In this document: positions 18,201 through 26,870 of the stretch, piece by piece
Position numbering within the stretch: the stretch's first letter is position 1
Layout: the number at the start of each line of letters is the position of its first letter
Source of the DNA: Allostella sp. ATCC 35155
GTDB taxonomy: Bacteria; Pseudomonadota; Alphaproteobacteria; ATCC43930; Allostellaceae
Direction of reading: 5' to 3'
NCBI GenBank assembly: GCA_006738865.1
Contig: AP019701.1
Location: forward strand, 3,530,001-3,594,000
Length of the DNA stretch: 64,000 nucleotides
Program-made: the position numbers and the translations under genes
The notes under the pieces: model-generated
The model's input: the letters and a program-made list of their open reading frames with translations, nothing else
The model's database searches: none
What the model was told of the DNA's origin: nothing

Positions 18201-19153
18201 CGCGGCAGCTGCCGCGCGGCGGCCTCAACTGCACCATGAACGTCACCATGGGCCATTCCAGCTACCCGCTGAAGTGCATGCTGACGCCCAACGTCCGCGG
18301 CAATGCCGGCTGCTACCTGCCGATCACCATCACCGCGCCGCCCGGAACCGCGCTCAATTGCGACCGGCCGGCGGCCGTCGCCCACCGCACGCGCGTCTCC
18401 TGGTACATCGGGCCGAACCTCTACCGCGCCCTGGCGCCGGCCATGCCCGACCGGGTGCAGGCCTTCACCGGGCTGCCCAAGGCCTTCGGCTTCTATGGCC
18501 GCAATTCCCAGGGCCGGGTCGCCTCCGACCATTTCTTCATGGGCGGCGGCCAGGGCGCCTCGCTGCGCCAGGACGGCAAATCCGGCCTGCTCTATCCGAC
18601 CTCGGCCGCCAACACGCCGGTCGAACTTCTGGAAAGCCGGATGCCGGTACTGGTGCTGGAGAAGACGCTGGTTGCCGATTCCGGCGGCGCCGGCCGGCAG
18701 CGCGGCGGTCTCGGCCAGCGCATGCGCGCCCGCCGGCTCGTCGGCGGCACCGAGCCGATTTCGGTCGGGCTCTTCGTCGAGGGCTGGGGCATCACCCACG
18801 AGGGGCTGTTCGGCGGCCAGCCGGCGGCATCGGCCTATGCCGGCATCCGCGGGCCGGAGGGCTGGCGCGACACCGGCGCCGGCGAGACCGTCAGCCTGTT
18901 CGACGAGCGGACCGAGATCGAGGCGCAGATCGCCGGCGGCGCCGGCTACGGCCTCGCCGCCGAGCGGCCGCTGGAGGCGGTCGCCGCCGATATCGAGGAC
19001 GGCTACGTCACGGCCGAAGGCGCTACCCGCGACTATGGCTGCGTGCTCGACGCCGATGGCCGTATCGACCCCGTGGCCAGCCCCCGCCGCCGTGCGGACC
19101 TGGCCCCGGGACGCGACAGGGACGCAACGATCACAACGGGGAACGAACGATGA
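15245..19153 (+). CDS. Fused hydantoinase/5-oxoprolinase (HyuA-HyuB)
   Basis: 1302-residue ATP-dependent amidohydrolase in which the HyuA-like ATPase half (about 1-700; FDIGGTFTDFVLLD at 14, FDMGGTTAKSCLIEGG near 295, IGAGGGSLAG near 340) and the HyuB-like half (about 715-1290; MWQTVRRTAYSLIISES, NDPWLCAGHLFDIALV, GGGQGAS) are joined, as in eukaryotic and some bacterial 5-oxoprolinases. These enzymes open lactam or hydantoin rings using ATP. It is the first gene of a probable sigma-54 operon; its stop overlaps the next start (ATGA). Substrate could be 5-oxoproline, a hydantoin or caprolactam-like ring; acetone carboxylase is unlikely given the fused layout. Confidence 0.9.
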   Translation: MIVPRNARYRLGFDIGGTFTDFVLLDRETGAIRLHKCLTTPEDPAEGALAGIRAIAAEAGIGLADLGELLHGTTLVTNALIERRGAMLGLLTTRGFRDTLEFGVEQRYDIYDLFLRFPDPLVPRRRRLEIAERIAHDGRVVAPLDADAVRAEGARLVAEGCTAIAVCFLHSYANPAHEQAAGRILREAFPGIAVSLSSEVAPEIREYDRCSTTCANAFVQPLMDRYIGRLLRELQAGGFVGTLRLMQSDGALCTPEVARAFPIRLLESGPAGGALATVLFAREAGLPDAIAFDMGGTTAKSCLIEGGRAEIAPMMETARVHRFKRGSGLPIKAPVVDMIEIGAGGGSLAGIDETGLLKIGPLSAGADPGPACYGRGGTEATVTDANLLLGYYDPGFFLGGTMTLDRAASEAALARLGEKLGLSATEAAWGVHAVVCEAMASAARVHLIEKGRDPRRYAMVGFGGAGPAHAARVARILGISEVLIPPASGAASALGFLTAPLAFEQSRSALTPLGATADWAGVGRILAEIEEEARGYLRAAGVADGDMTVERSAEMRMAGQLHQILVRLPDGTVDGSSLDELRSRFGETYRRLYARSVEGPEIEILSYRVRVTAPEPTVTLSGAVAGGATGGEARKGSRTAWFDGTAYETPVYDRYRLQPGDTVEGPAIVEEREATTVIAPGDRLAIDGALNLRIAVGAVVRPAALITTGMAPEEAQARIEADPIGLEIMWSRLISIVEEMWQTVRRTAYSLIISESQDFANEILDAKGNPLAHSPRSMPLFNLTLTRCVQALLEHFPPDTLSEGDVLVTNDPWLCAGHLFDIALVTPVFREGRLVALMATVGHVSDIGGVKDPLAAKEIYDEGVLIPPMKLYDAGRPDRSLLTMLASNIRNSDQVLGDIQSLITANALGAQRLVAFMDEYGLGDVAPLAAVVQARSEAATRAAIRSIPDGVYESTIENRPLGEVLRYRVRVHKTGERIHVEHVDAPRQLPRGGLNCTMNVTMGHSSYPLKCMLTPNVRGNAGCYLPITITAPPGTALNCDRPAAVAHRTRVSWYIGPNLYRALAPAMPDRVQAFTGLPKAFGFYGRNSQGRVASDHFFMGGGQGASLRQDGKSGLLYPTSAANTPVELLESRMPVLVLEKTLVADSGGAGRQRGGLGQRMRARRLVGGTEPISVGLFVEGWGITHEGLFGGQPAASAYAGIRGPEGWRDTGAGETVSLFDERTEIEAQIAGGAGYGLAAERPLEAVAADIEDGYVTAEGATRDYGCVLDADGRIDPVASPRRRADLAPGRDRDATITTGNER

Positions 19154-20751
19154 CGAACCGGGTCAACCGTCGCCATTTCCTGCAGGGTGCGGCCGCGCTG
19201 GGCGCGGCCGGGACATTCGCGCCCTTCTCCTCCGTCGCCTTCGAGCGCGACGGCAACCGCAAGATCCTGGTCTTCACGGGCAACCAGGCGGTGCCGGTGC
19301 TCGACCCGCACTGGCGCTACGACTGGTCGACCCGGATGATCCAGCAGTCGGTCTATGACGGGCTGCTGAAGTATGTCGGCACGCCGCCCAAGATCATCCC
19401 CTGGCTGGCCGAGAAGTACGAGATGTCGCCGGACGGGAAGACCTACACCTTCACGCTCGTCGGCAACGCCAAGTTCCACAACGGTGACCCGGTCGATGCC
19501 GAGGCGGTGCGCTATTCCTTCGAGCGCGCCCTGAAGATGAATGCCGGCGTCGCCTGGATGCTGAAGGCGTTCCTCAAGCCGGAGAACATCGTCGCGGTCG
19601 ACGCCCGCACGGTGAAGTTCACCCTCGACCGGCCCTACGCGCCGTTCATCACCTATGTGCCATGGTGGTACATCGTGAACCCCAAGCAGGTGAAGGCGAA
19701 CGAAGTCGACGGCGACCTCGGCAAGAAATGGATGACCGAGCACGAGGCCGGCTCGGGCCCGTTCAAGCTGCGCCGCTTCGACGCCACGTCCCTCATCCAC
19801 ATGGACACCGTGCCGGACTACTGGAACGGCTGGCCGATGGGCGAGAAGAACCGCCTGTCCGGCTTCATCTACCGCATCATCCGCGAGAGCGCGCCGCGCA
19901 AGGCGGCCCTGCAGCGGCGCGAGGTCGACGTCATGGCCGGCGTGACGCCCGACGACTTCCAGCAGATGGAGAAGGTGCCGGGCGTCAAGATGGTGAACTT
20001 CCCGGGCTTCACCAGCTTCGGCATCAAGTTCAACTGCCAGGTCGGGCCGACCGCCGACGTCAATGTGCGCAAGGCGATCGCCTACGCCTTCGACTACGAC
20101 GCCGTCCTCGCCATCCACAACGGCATGGCCGAGCTGATGACGAGCCCCTTCCCGACGCCGATCACCGGGCACGTCGCCGTTCCCGACATGCCGCGCCGCG
20201 ACATGGCCAAGGCCAAGGAGTACCTGAAGAAGAGCAAGTACCCCGATGGCGGGTTCGAACTCGAATACGTCCATGTCCAGGGGCTGGAGGATCCGCGGCG
20301 CATCGGCCTGTCGCTGCTCGACGCGCTGCGCCAGCTCGACATCAAGGTCAACATCGTGGCCCAGCCCTGGCCGACCATGACGGCGCGCGCCGGCAAGGCC
20401 GAGACGGCGCCGGCGATGATGTCGGTCTACGTCACCCCGGTCGGCACCGACCCGGACACCGTGGCCTACCAGTACCACCGCAATTCCTGGGGCCTCTATT
20501 ACGGCGTCAGCCACTACGAGAACCCGGCCGTCTGGCAGCTGATCGCCGATGCCCGCGGCGAAACCGACACCGCCAAGCGGATGGCCATGTATGCCGAGAT
20601 CCAGAAGGCGCTGGTCGCCGACCAGCCCGAGATCTTCTGCATGATGGCCAACCGCATCTGGGGCATGCGCGACTATGTCCGCGACTTCGCCTACAGCCCC
20701 GTGCGCTCGACGAGCGAGATCGATCCCTACCCGCTCTGGATCGAGGCATAG
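19150..20751 (+). CDS. ABC transporter substrate-binding protein (family 5, peptide/opine type)
   Basis: 533-residue extracellular binding protein of the SBP_bac_5 (DppA/OppA) family. The N-terminus NRRHFLQGAAALGAAG carries a twin-arginine signal, so export of the folded protein by Tat is expected. GKTYTFTLVGNAKFHNGDPV and the following VRYSFERAL are the family signature. The ATG overlaps the hydantoinase stop. It feeds the two permeases and two ATPases that follow; peptides, glutathione-like or cyclic dipeptide compounds are candidate ligands given the neighbouring amidohydrolases. Confidence 0.92.
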   Translation: MTNRVNRRHFLQGAAALGAAGTFAPFSSVAFERDGNRKILVFTGNQAVPVLDPHWRYDWSTRMIQQSVYDGLLKYVGTPPKIIPWLAEKYEMSPDGKTYTFTLVGNAKFHNGDPVDAEAVRYSFERALKMNAGVAWMLKAFLKPENIVAVDARTVKFTLDRPYAPFITYVPWWYIVNPKQVKANEVDGDLGKKWMTEHEAGSGPFKLRRFDATSLIHMDTVPDYWNGWPMGEKNRLSGFIYRIIRESAPRKAALQRREVDVMAGVTPDDFQQMEKVPGVKMVNFPGFTSFGIKFNCQVGPTADVNVRKAIAYAFDYDAVLAIHNGMAELMTSPFPTPITGHVAVPDMPRRDMAKAKEYLKKSKYPDGGFELEYVHVQGLEDPRRIGLSLLDALRQLDIKVNIVAQPWPTMTARAGKAETAPAMMSVYVTPVGTDPDTVAYQYHRNSWGLYYGVSHYENPAVWQLIADARGETDTAKRMAMYAEIQKALVADQPEIFCMMANRIWGMRDYVRDFAYSPVRSTSEIDPYPLWIEA

Positions 20752-20784
20752 GGTGCGGCGGCTGGGCGGGGCGAGCGACGGCCG

Positions 20785-21792
20785 GTGCTGACCTACATCC
20801 TCCGGCGAATCGGCCTTGCCGGGTTGATGCTGTTCGGCCTGGTCTGCCTCACCTTCGTCATCGCCAACATCGCCCCGTCCGACCCCGCGGCACTCGCCGC
20901 GGGGCCGGATGCCGGGCGCTCGCAGATCGAGAACCTGCGGCGGGAATACGGGCTCGACCGGCCGCTGCACGAGCAGTTCGTGCGCTACGTCACCGACCTG
21001 GTGCAGCTCGAGTTCGGCCGTTCGGTGGCGACGGGTCGCGCCGTCGGCACCGACCTCGCGCGCTATTTCCCGGCGACGCTCGAGCTGTGCCTCGTCGCCA
21101 TGGCGATCGGCCTCCTCTTCGGCGTGCCGCTGGGCATCGTCTCGGCCCTGCACAAGGACGGGCCGATCGACCACGTCACCCGCATCTTCGCGGTTTCGGG
21201 CGTGGCCCTGCCGCCCTTCTGGTTCGGGCTGCTGCTGCAGCTCGCCTTCGCCGCGTGGCTCGGCTGGCTGCCGACCAGCGGCCGCCTGTCCGTCTTCACC
21301 GAGCCGATGGAGCCGATCACCGGCCTGCTGCTGGTCGATTCCCTGCTCGCCGGCAACGGCAGCCTGTTCCTGGAGGCCGCGTCCTACATCGCCCTGCCGG
21401 CGCTGGTGCTGTCGTTCCCCTGCCTTGCCCAGATCCTGCGCGTCAACCGCAGCGAGATGGTCGAGGCCCTGCGCGCCGACTACATCGTCGCGGCCCGTGC
21501 CCATGGCGTCCGGCAGCGACGCATCGTCGTCGTGCACGCGCTGAAGAACGCGATGCTGCCGACGCTCGCCATCATCGGGCTGCGCTGGGGCTGGATGATG
21601 AGCTCGACCGTGCTGGTCGAAACCGTCTTCGACTGGCCAGGAACCGGCCTCTATGCCGTCTCCTCGGCGATCGCCGGCGACTTCAAGCCGGTGATGGGCG
21701 TGACGCTGATCGTCGGCCTCAACTTCATGATCGCCAACCTCATCGTCGACCTCCTCTACGGCGTGCTCGACCCGCGCCTCAGGAGCGCCTGA
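20785..21792 (+). CDS. ABC transporter permease (DppB type)
   Basis: 335-residue inner-membrane permease with six predicted spans. The N-terminal ILRRIGLAGLMLFGLVCLTF and the EAA loop (EALRADYIVAARAHGVRQRRIVVVHALKNA) match the DppB/OppB subfamily. GTG start 33 bp after the binding-protein gene. It forms the channel with the next gene. Confidence 0.92.
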   Translation: MLTYILRRIGLAGLMLFGLVCLTFVIANIAPSDPAALAAGPDAGRSQIENLRREYGLDRPLHEQFVRYVTDLVQLEFGRSVATGRAVGTDLARYFPATLELCLVAMAIGLLFGVPLGIVSALHKDGPIDHVTRIFAVSGVALPPFWFGLLLQLAFAAWLGWLPTSGRLSVFTEPMEPITGLLLVDSLLAGNGSLFLEAASYIALPALVLSFPCLAQILRVNRSEMVEALRADYIVAARAHGVRQRRIVVVHALKNAMLPTLAIIGLRWGWMMSSTVLVETVFDWPGTGLYAVSSAIAGDFKPVMGVTLIVGLNFMIANLIVDLLYGVLDPRLRSA

Positions 21793-22700
21793 TGACCGAC
21801 GTCCCGGCATCCGTCGCGGCCGAGGTCGCGCAGCGCCGCGGCGGTGCCGCCCGGCGCTGGCGCCTCGCCGCGTGGCTCATCGGCCGCTCCTTCGCATCGA
21901 TGCTGGGGCTGGTCCTCGTCGCCGGCATCGTCGGGCTGGCGCTGCTCGGGCCCTGGATCGTGCCCTATCCCGAGCACGTCATCGGACAGGTCAACCTCGG
22001 CGACAAGCTGAAGCCGCCGTCCATGGCCAACTGGTTCGGCACCGACGAGGTCGGCAACGACATCCTGACCCGGATCATCGTCGGCGCCCGGCTGTCGCTG
22101 CTGGTCGGGGTCGGCATCACCTTCGCCGCCGCCGCCATCGGCGTGCCGCTCGGCATCCTCGCCGGCACCGCCGGCGGGCGCCTGCGCGAGACGATCATGC
22201 GCTTCACCGACCTCTTCCTGTCGGTGCCGGGCCTCGTGCTCGCGATCGCGCTGGTCGCCGCCCTCGGCCCCGGCATCGGCAACGCGATGATCGCGCTCAT
22301 CCTCGTCTGGTGGCCGGGCTATGTCCGGCTGTCGGAATCGAAGGCCCTCGCGATCCGCGAGGAACCCTATATCGAGGCGGCGCGCGTCTCCGGCGCGAGC
22401 CGGTTCCGCATCCTCTGGCGCCACGTCCTGCCCAACGCCATCTCGCCGCTGATCGTGAAGATGAGCATGGACATCGGGCAGGCGATCCTCGCCGTCGCCT
22501 CGCTCGGCTTCATCGGCCTCGGCGCCAAGCCGCCGACGCCGGAATGGGGGGCGATGATCTCGATCGCCCGCGGCTACCTGCCGGACTACTGGTGGTACGC
22601 CGTCTTCCCGGGCCTCTTCATCTATCTCTCGGTGCTCGGCTTCAACCTGCTGGGCGACGGGCTGCGCGACATCCTCGATCCGCGGAGCCACCGCACGTGA
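21792..22700 (+). CDS. ABC transporter permease (DppC type)
   Basis: 302-residue permease with the OppC-type N-terminal cytoplasmic extension before the first span (residues about 37-57) and the TDEVGNDILTRIIVGARLSL motif of DppC/OppC. The EAA loop is in YIEAARVSGASRFRILWRHVLPN. Its ATG shares one base with the upstream stop (TGATG). Pairs with the DppB-type permease. Confidence 0.92.
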   Translation: MTDVPASVAAEVAQRRGGAARRWRLAAWLIGRSFASMLGLVLVAGIVGLALLGPWIVPYPEHVIGQVNLGDKLKPPSMANWFGTDEVGNDILTRIIVGARLSLLVGVGITFAAAAIGVPLGILAGTAGGRLRETIMRFTDLFLSVPGLVLAIALVAALGPGIGNAMIALILVWWPGYVRLSESKALAIREEPYIEAARVSGASRFRILWRHVLPNAISPLIVKMSMDIGQAILAVASLGFIGLGAKPPTPEWGAMISIARGYLPDYWWYAVFPGLFIYLSVLGFNLLGDGLRDILDPRSHRT

Positions 22701-23701
22701 CGGCACCGCTGCTGGAGATCCGCGACTACCGCCTCGCCTTCGACACCTTCGACGGCACGCTGCACGTCCTCGACGGGATCGACATGGCGGTCGCGCCCGG
22801 CGAGACCCTCGGCATCGTCGGCGAGACGGGCTGCGGCAAGTCCGTGCTCGCCCGCTCGATCCTGCGCCTCAACCCGATGCCGCCGGCCCGCGTCGTCTCG
22901 GGCGAGATCCGCTTCCGCGGCGCGGACGTGCTGGCCCTGCCGCCCGCCGACATCCGCCGCCTGCGCGGTGCGGCCGTCGCCATGGTCTTCCAGGATCCCG
23001 CCACCTACCTCAACCCGCTGCTGACGGTCGCGACCCAGATGGAGGACGCGATCCGCGGCCAGGACGCGGCCAAGGGCGGCCCGGTGCGCCGCCGCGCCGC
23101 CGCGCGCGACGTCGCCGCCGAACTGCTCGCCGCCGTCGGCCTGCCGGAGCCGCGCCGCCTGCTTGCCAGCTACCCGCACCAGCTGTCGGGCGGCATGCGC
23201 CAGCGCGTGCTGATCGCCATGGCGCTGGTCGGGGACCCCTCGCTGCTGGTCGCCGACGAGCCGACCACCGCGCTCGACGTGACGGTGCAGGCGCAGGTGC
23301 TGGCCCTCATCGCGAGCCTCGTTCGCGAGCGTGGTCTGACCCTCATCCTGATCAGCCACGATCTCGGCGTCGTCTCGGCCAGCTGCGCCCGGGTCGCGGT
23401 CATGTATGCCGGCACCGTCGTCGAGGAGGCGCCGACCGGCCCGCTGCTGGAGCGGCCGCTCCACCCCTACTCCCAGGGGCTGATTGCCGCCGTGCCGGAC
23501 CTCGACCGGCCGGAGGTGCGGCCGAAGGGCATTCCCGGCAGCATCCCCAGCCTGCTCGACCCGCCGAGCGGCTGCCGCTTCCATCCGCGCTGCGAGCGCG
23601 CGACCGAGCGGTGCATGGTCGAGAAGCCGCTGCTGCGCGAACTCCTGCCCGGCCGGCGCGTCGCCTGCCATCACGCCACCGCCGGCGATTCCCCGCAATG
23701 A
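22697..23701 (+). CDS. ABC transporter ATP-binding protein (DppD type)
   Basis: 334-residue ATPase. Walker A is GETGCGKS (about residues 41-48), the ABC signature is LSGGMRQRVLIAMAL, Walker B is LLVADEPTTALD, and the H-loop is ILISHDL. The C-terminal oligopeptide-transporter extension with CRFHPRCERATERC is intact, four conserved Cys likely binding Fe-S or metal. GTG start overlaps the upstream stop (GTGA). Powers the importer with the next ATPase. Confidence 0.93.
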   Translation: MTAPLLEIRDYRLAFDTFDGTLHVLDGIDMAVAPGETLGIVGETGCGKSVLARSILRLNPMPPARVVSGEIRFRGADVLALPPADIRRLRGAAVAMVFQDPATYLNPLLTVATQMEDAIRGQDAAKGGPVRRRAAARDVAAELLAAVGLPEPRRLLASYPHQLSGGMRQRVLIAMALVGDPSLLVADEPTTALDVTVQAQVLALIASLVRERGLTLILISHDLGVVSASCARVAVMYAGTVVEEAPTGPLLERPLHPYSQGLIAAVPDLDRPEVRPKGIPGSIPSLLDPPSGCRFHPRCERATERCMVEKPLLRELLPGRRVACHHATAGDSPQ

Positions 23702-24680
23702 CCGCGCCCCTGCTCGAGGCATCGGGCCTCGCCAAGATCTACGAGGTCGGCGGCACCGCCTTCCGCCGCGCCCACAAGGTGGCGGCCGTCGCCGGCGTCG
23801 ACATCCAGCTCGCCCGCGGTGCGGCGCTCGGCATCGTCGGGGAGAGCGGCTGCGGCAAGTCGACCCTCGCCCGCCTCGTCCTGCGCCTCATCCCCGCCAC
23901 CGGTGGCCGCATCGCCTTCGCCGGCCAGGACATCACGGACCTGCCGGAGCGGGCGCTGCGCCCCGTGCGGCGGCGCATGCAGCTGATCCACCAGAACCCG
24001 TCGGCCGCCCTCGATCCGCGCCTCACGGTCGAGGCTGCGGTCGCCGAGCCGCTGAAGATCCACGGCGTGGCGCGCGGCCGGGCGCTGCGCGAGCGGGTCG
24101 CCACGCTGCTGGCCGATGTCGGGCTGCCGGGCGACTTCCTGACCCGCCACCCGCACGAGCTGTCGGGCGGGCAGAAGCAGCGCGTCTGCATCGCCCGCGC
24201 CCTGGCGCTGGGCCCGGAACTGCTGGTCCTGGACGAGCCGACCTCGGCCCTCGACGTCTCGGTGCAGGCACAGATCCTGGATTTCCTGGCCGAGCTGCGC
24301 GCGCGCCACCAGTTCTCCTACCTCTTCATCAGCCACAATCTCGCGGTCGTGCGGCAGGTCTGCGAGCGGGTGGCCGTCATGTATCTCGGCCGGATCGTCG
24401 AGGAGGGGCCGACGGCCCAGGTCTTCGGCGACCCCCGCCACCCCTACACCCGCGCGCTGCTGGGATCCGTGCCGCGCCTCGGCCGTGCCGGCGTCGATGT
24501 GGCTGCCGCCGGCGAGCCGCCGAACCCGGCCGCCCCGCCCCCGGCTGCCCCTTCCACCCCCGCTGCGTCCTGGCCGAGGACCGCTGCCGCAGCGGCTCCC
24601 CGCCCGCGCCGACCGTCCTGGGCGAGGACCATCACACCGCCGCCTGCTTCGTCGCTGCACGGGAGCGGCAGTCGGCGTAG
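23698..24680 (+). CDS. ABC transporter ATP-binding protein (DppF type), frameshifted near the C-terminus
   Basis: Second importer ATPase. Walker A GESGCGKS, signature LSGGQKQRVCIARAL, Walker B LLVLDEPTSALD and H-loop LFISHNL are all intact in the frame starting at 23698. After AGEPPNPAAPPP this frame loses similarity, while the frame one base behind continues as GCPFHPRCVLAEDRC...HHTAACF and stops at 24680, exactly the expected C-terminal extension. The switch falls in a five-C run at 24538-24542; one extra C would restore a normal protein of about 327 residues. A sequencing indel is likely; a real frameshift would remove only the C-terminal extension and add an unrelated tail to 24921. Confidence 0.82.
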
Positions 24681-24829
24681 GGGTCAGGCCAACTCCGCGG
24701 TCGCAACCGTACTTGCGTCCTTCCACTGCTCGCCGGCGCCCGCGCTCAGGACGAGGACTTTCCATCGCATGGGAAGGAACGGCCTCGTCCTTGTAAATTT
24801 GCGATTGCTGGCGAGGTCGTCTCGTGCAG

Positions 24830-25203
24830 CGGGGTTGCGGCCGGGAGCCGTCTGCTGCCCGATGCCGAGATGCAGCTGCTCGCCGAGATGGTGGTCAGAT
24901 GGCGCCAGATCGTCACCATGATCGCAGCCGAGAAGAGCCGCGGCCAGCCTGGCTCCCTTACCCACCGGTCCGGGCCACTGGAGGGGGCGCAGCATGATCG
25001 CCGCCGGCCGCCCCCCGGTACGAACCGCACGCTTCATGACCGCTCTCGTGGCCGTCCGGTTCAACCCGACCATCCGCACCTTCCATCAGCGCCTCATCGC
25101 GGCCGGAAAGCCCGAGATGGTCGCCATTATCGCGGCCGCGCGAAAGCTCCTCACCATCCTCAGCGCAATCCTGTGCGGCAGAACGCCATGGCAAGCCGCT
25201 TGA
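24830..25203 (+). pseudogene. IS110-family transposase remnant
   Basis: Two pieces of an IS110-type (Transposase_20) transposase in different frames. About 24850-24945 encodes RLLPDAEMQLLAEMVVRWRQ followed by IVTMIAAEKSR, the linker region before the C-terminal domain. 24994-25203 encodes GRPPVRTARFMTALVAVRFN, then RTFHQRLIAAGKPEMVA and KLLTILSAILCGRTPW, the C-terminal end. The N-terminal DEDD half and much of the middle are missing and the frame is broken, so it is inactive. It fills most of the 600-bp gap between the ABC operon and the M81 genes. Confidence 0.75.
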
Positions 25204-25277
25204 TCAAGAAGACAGTCGCTGAGCGTCGAGTGGAGCGCAGCGCAACGAGCGGTCGACGGACGCACGGGCGACTGCCG

Positions 25278-26732
25278 TCACCCCCACGGGTTCTCGTCGA
25301 GCGGCCAGATCGGGCGTTGGACGCGGGTGTAGGGGATCGACTTGAAGTCGAGCGTCAGCGTGCCGGGCGCGCTCGTATAGAGCACCTCCTCGGCCATGCG
25401 GCTGTACGAGGCATAGAAATGGTTGGTCGACTTGACTGCACAGATGCGCCGGGCCGCCAGGTCGATGCCGAGATTGGTGAAGAGGTCGGTGCCGAAGGCC
25501 TGCTGGCGCTGGGTGATCAGCACCACCGCGATGCCGTCGACCGCGATCGCGGCGGCGTCGCCGACCGCGGCCAGCGCGTCGCCGAAGGTCTGGGTCGCGT
25601 CGCGCACCAGCTTCGTCACCGTCACCTCGGCGTCGATCGGGTCGCCCGAGCCGGGGCCCATCTTGCCGCCGAAGCGCAGCCGGAAGCGCGTGCCCTCGCC
25701 GGCGTTGAAGCACATGCGCACCGCGATCGGGTCCCAGATGGGGCCGAAGGCCGCCTCGCCGATCCTGCGCTCCAGCATCCGGCGCAGGACGAAGGTGGAA
25801 TCGCCGGGCGCGCCGCCGCCGGCATTGTCCGACGGGTCGGTGATGACGACGAGGCCCTGGTTGCGGGCGACCGCCCGGTCGAGCGCTTCGTCGATCGGCA
25901 GGACGGGCGGATAGGCCTCGTCGCGGAAGCCGATCAGCTCGCGCCCGAGCCGCGCGGCCAGTTCGTCGCCGAACGCCTTGCGGTCGTCGGTGTAGACGAG
26001 GACGCGGGTCCCGATCTCCGGCACGTCGGCATAGGGGAAGCCGTGCGCGATCGAGATGGAGAGGACGCCGTCCCGGCCCTCCATCGCCTGGATCCGGTCG
26101 ACGAAGCCCCGCATCGGCTGGCGCGTCGTCGGGTAGAGGTTGATCATGCGGCAGTCGAAGACCGAGGCGACAGGCTTCACCCGGCCCACGGCCGTCGCCG
26201 CGATCAGCTCGGCCAGCTCCTCGCCGCGCTCGACGAAGTCGATGTGCGGGAACTCCTTGAAGCAGACGATGATGTCGGCGGCAGCGAGGCGCTTGGCCGT
26301 CATGTGGCAGTGCGGGTCGAGTTCGGCGCCGATCGGCACCTTCGGCCCGACGATCGCCCGGATGCGGGCCAGCAGGTCGCCCTCGCAGTCGTCATAGCCG
26401 TCCGCCACCATGGCGCCGTGCAGGCCCATCAGCACGATGTCGACCGGCATCGCGGCCTTCAGCTGCTCCAGGATCTCGTCGCGCAGCGTCTCGTAGGCGT
26501 CGCGCGTGGTGATGCCGGCCGGCTGGGCGAAGGTGCAGGTGCCCTCGACCACCTCCCAGCCCTCGCTCGCGATGCGCTTGCGCGCCGCCCAGAGCGGGCC
26601 GGCGAAGAGGATCGGCCGGTCGGGATGCCGGCCGGGGCCGACATAGAAATCCTCCTCGAAGCTGGCCCGGCTGGTCAGCATCGGCGAGAAGGTGTTGGTC
26701 TCGGTCCCGAGGGACGCGGTGAAGCAGCGCAT
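25278..26732 (-). CDS. M81 family metallopeptidase (MlrC-like), copy 1
   Basis: 484-residue member of the M81 / DUF1485 family typified by microcystinase MlrC, a zinc enzyme that cleaves linearised peptides. ETNTFSP at residues 11-17, GLHGAMVADGYDDCEGDLL, LDPHCH, FDCRMINLYP and the SDNAGGGAPGDST segment are conserved. AGGA precedes the ATG at 26730-26732. It is the most diverged of three tandem paralogues and probably lies last in their transcript, separated from copy 2 by a palindromic repeat. Confidence 0.88.
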   Translation of the reverse strand: MRCFTASLGTETNTFSPMLTSRASFEEDFYVGPGRHPDRPILFAGPLWAARKRIASEGWEVVEGTCTFAQPAGITTRDAYETLRDEILEQLKAAMPVDIVLMGLHGAMVADGYDDCEGDLLARIRAIVGPKVPIGAELDPHCHMTAKRLAAADIIVCFKEFPHIDFVERGEELAELIAATAVGRVKPVASVFDCRMINLYPTTRQPMRGFVDRIQAMEGRDGVLSISIAHGFPYADVPEIGTRVLVYTDDRKAFGDELAARLGRELIGFRDEAYPPVLPIDEALDRAVARNQGLVVITDPSDNAGGGAPGDSTFVLRRMLERRIGEAAFGPIWDPIAVRMCFNAGEGTRFRLRFGGKMGPGSGDPIDAEVTVTKLVRDATQTFGDALAAVGDAAAIAVDGIAVVLITQRQQAFGTDLFTNLGIDLAARRICAVKSTNHFYASYSRMAEEVLYTSAPGTLTLDFKSIPYTRVQRPIWPLDENPWG

Positions 26733-26781
26733 GATCGGTCCTGTCTCAGGCAATCGGGAGCTTCGGACAAGCGCCGGCGGG

Positions 26782-26855
26782 CCCCTCGACTTCGCTCGGG
26801 GTGAGGCGAGGTTCCTGCTGCCTCCGGCCATCCTCATCCCGAGCGAAGTCGAGGG
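26782..26855. repeat. REP-like interrupted palindrome between M81 copies 1 and 2
   Basis: The left arm (26783-26806) contains CCCTCGACTTCGCTCGGG and the right arm (26832-26855) contains CCCGAGCGAAGTCGAGGG, complementary over at least 18 bp and extended by GTGAGG/CCTCAT with one mismatch; about 25 bp separate them. This motif resembles intergenic palindromes scattered in many proteobacterial genomes. It could act as a transcription terminator or RNA-stabilising hairpin inside the M81 operon. Confidence 0.7.
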
Positions 26856-26870
26856 ACGCACCCACGGCCG

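Noticed and set aside
14876-18799. Long minus-strand open frame (1307 codons) opposite the hydantoinase gene
   Set aside because: Low-complexity antisense shadow of a recognised gene; no domains seen.
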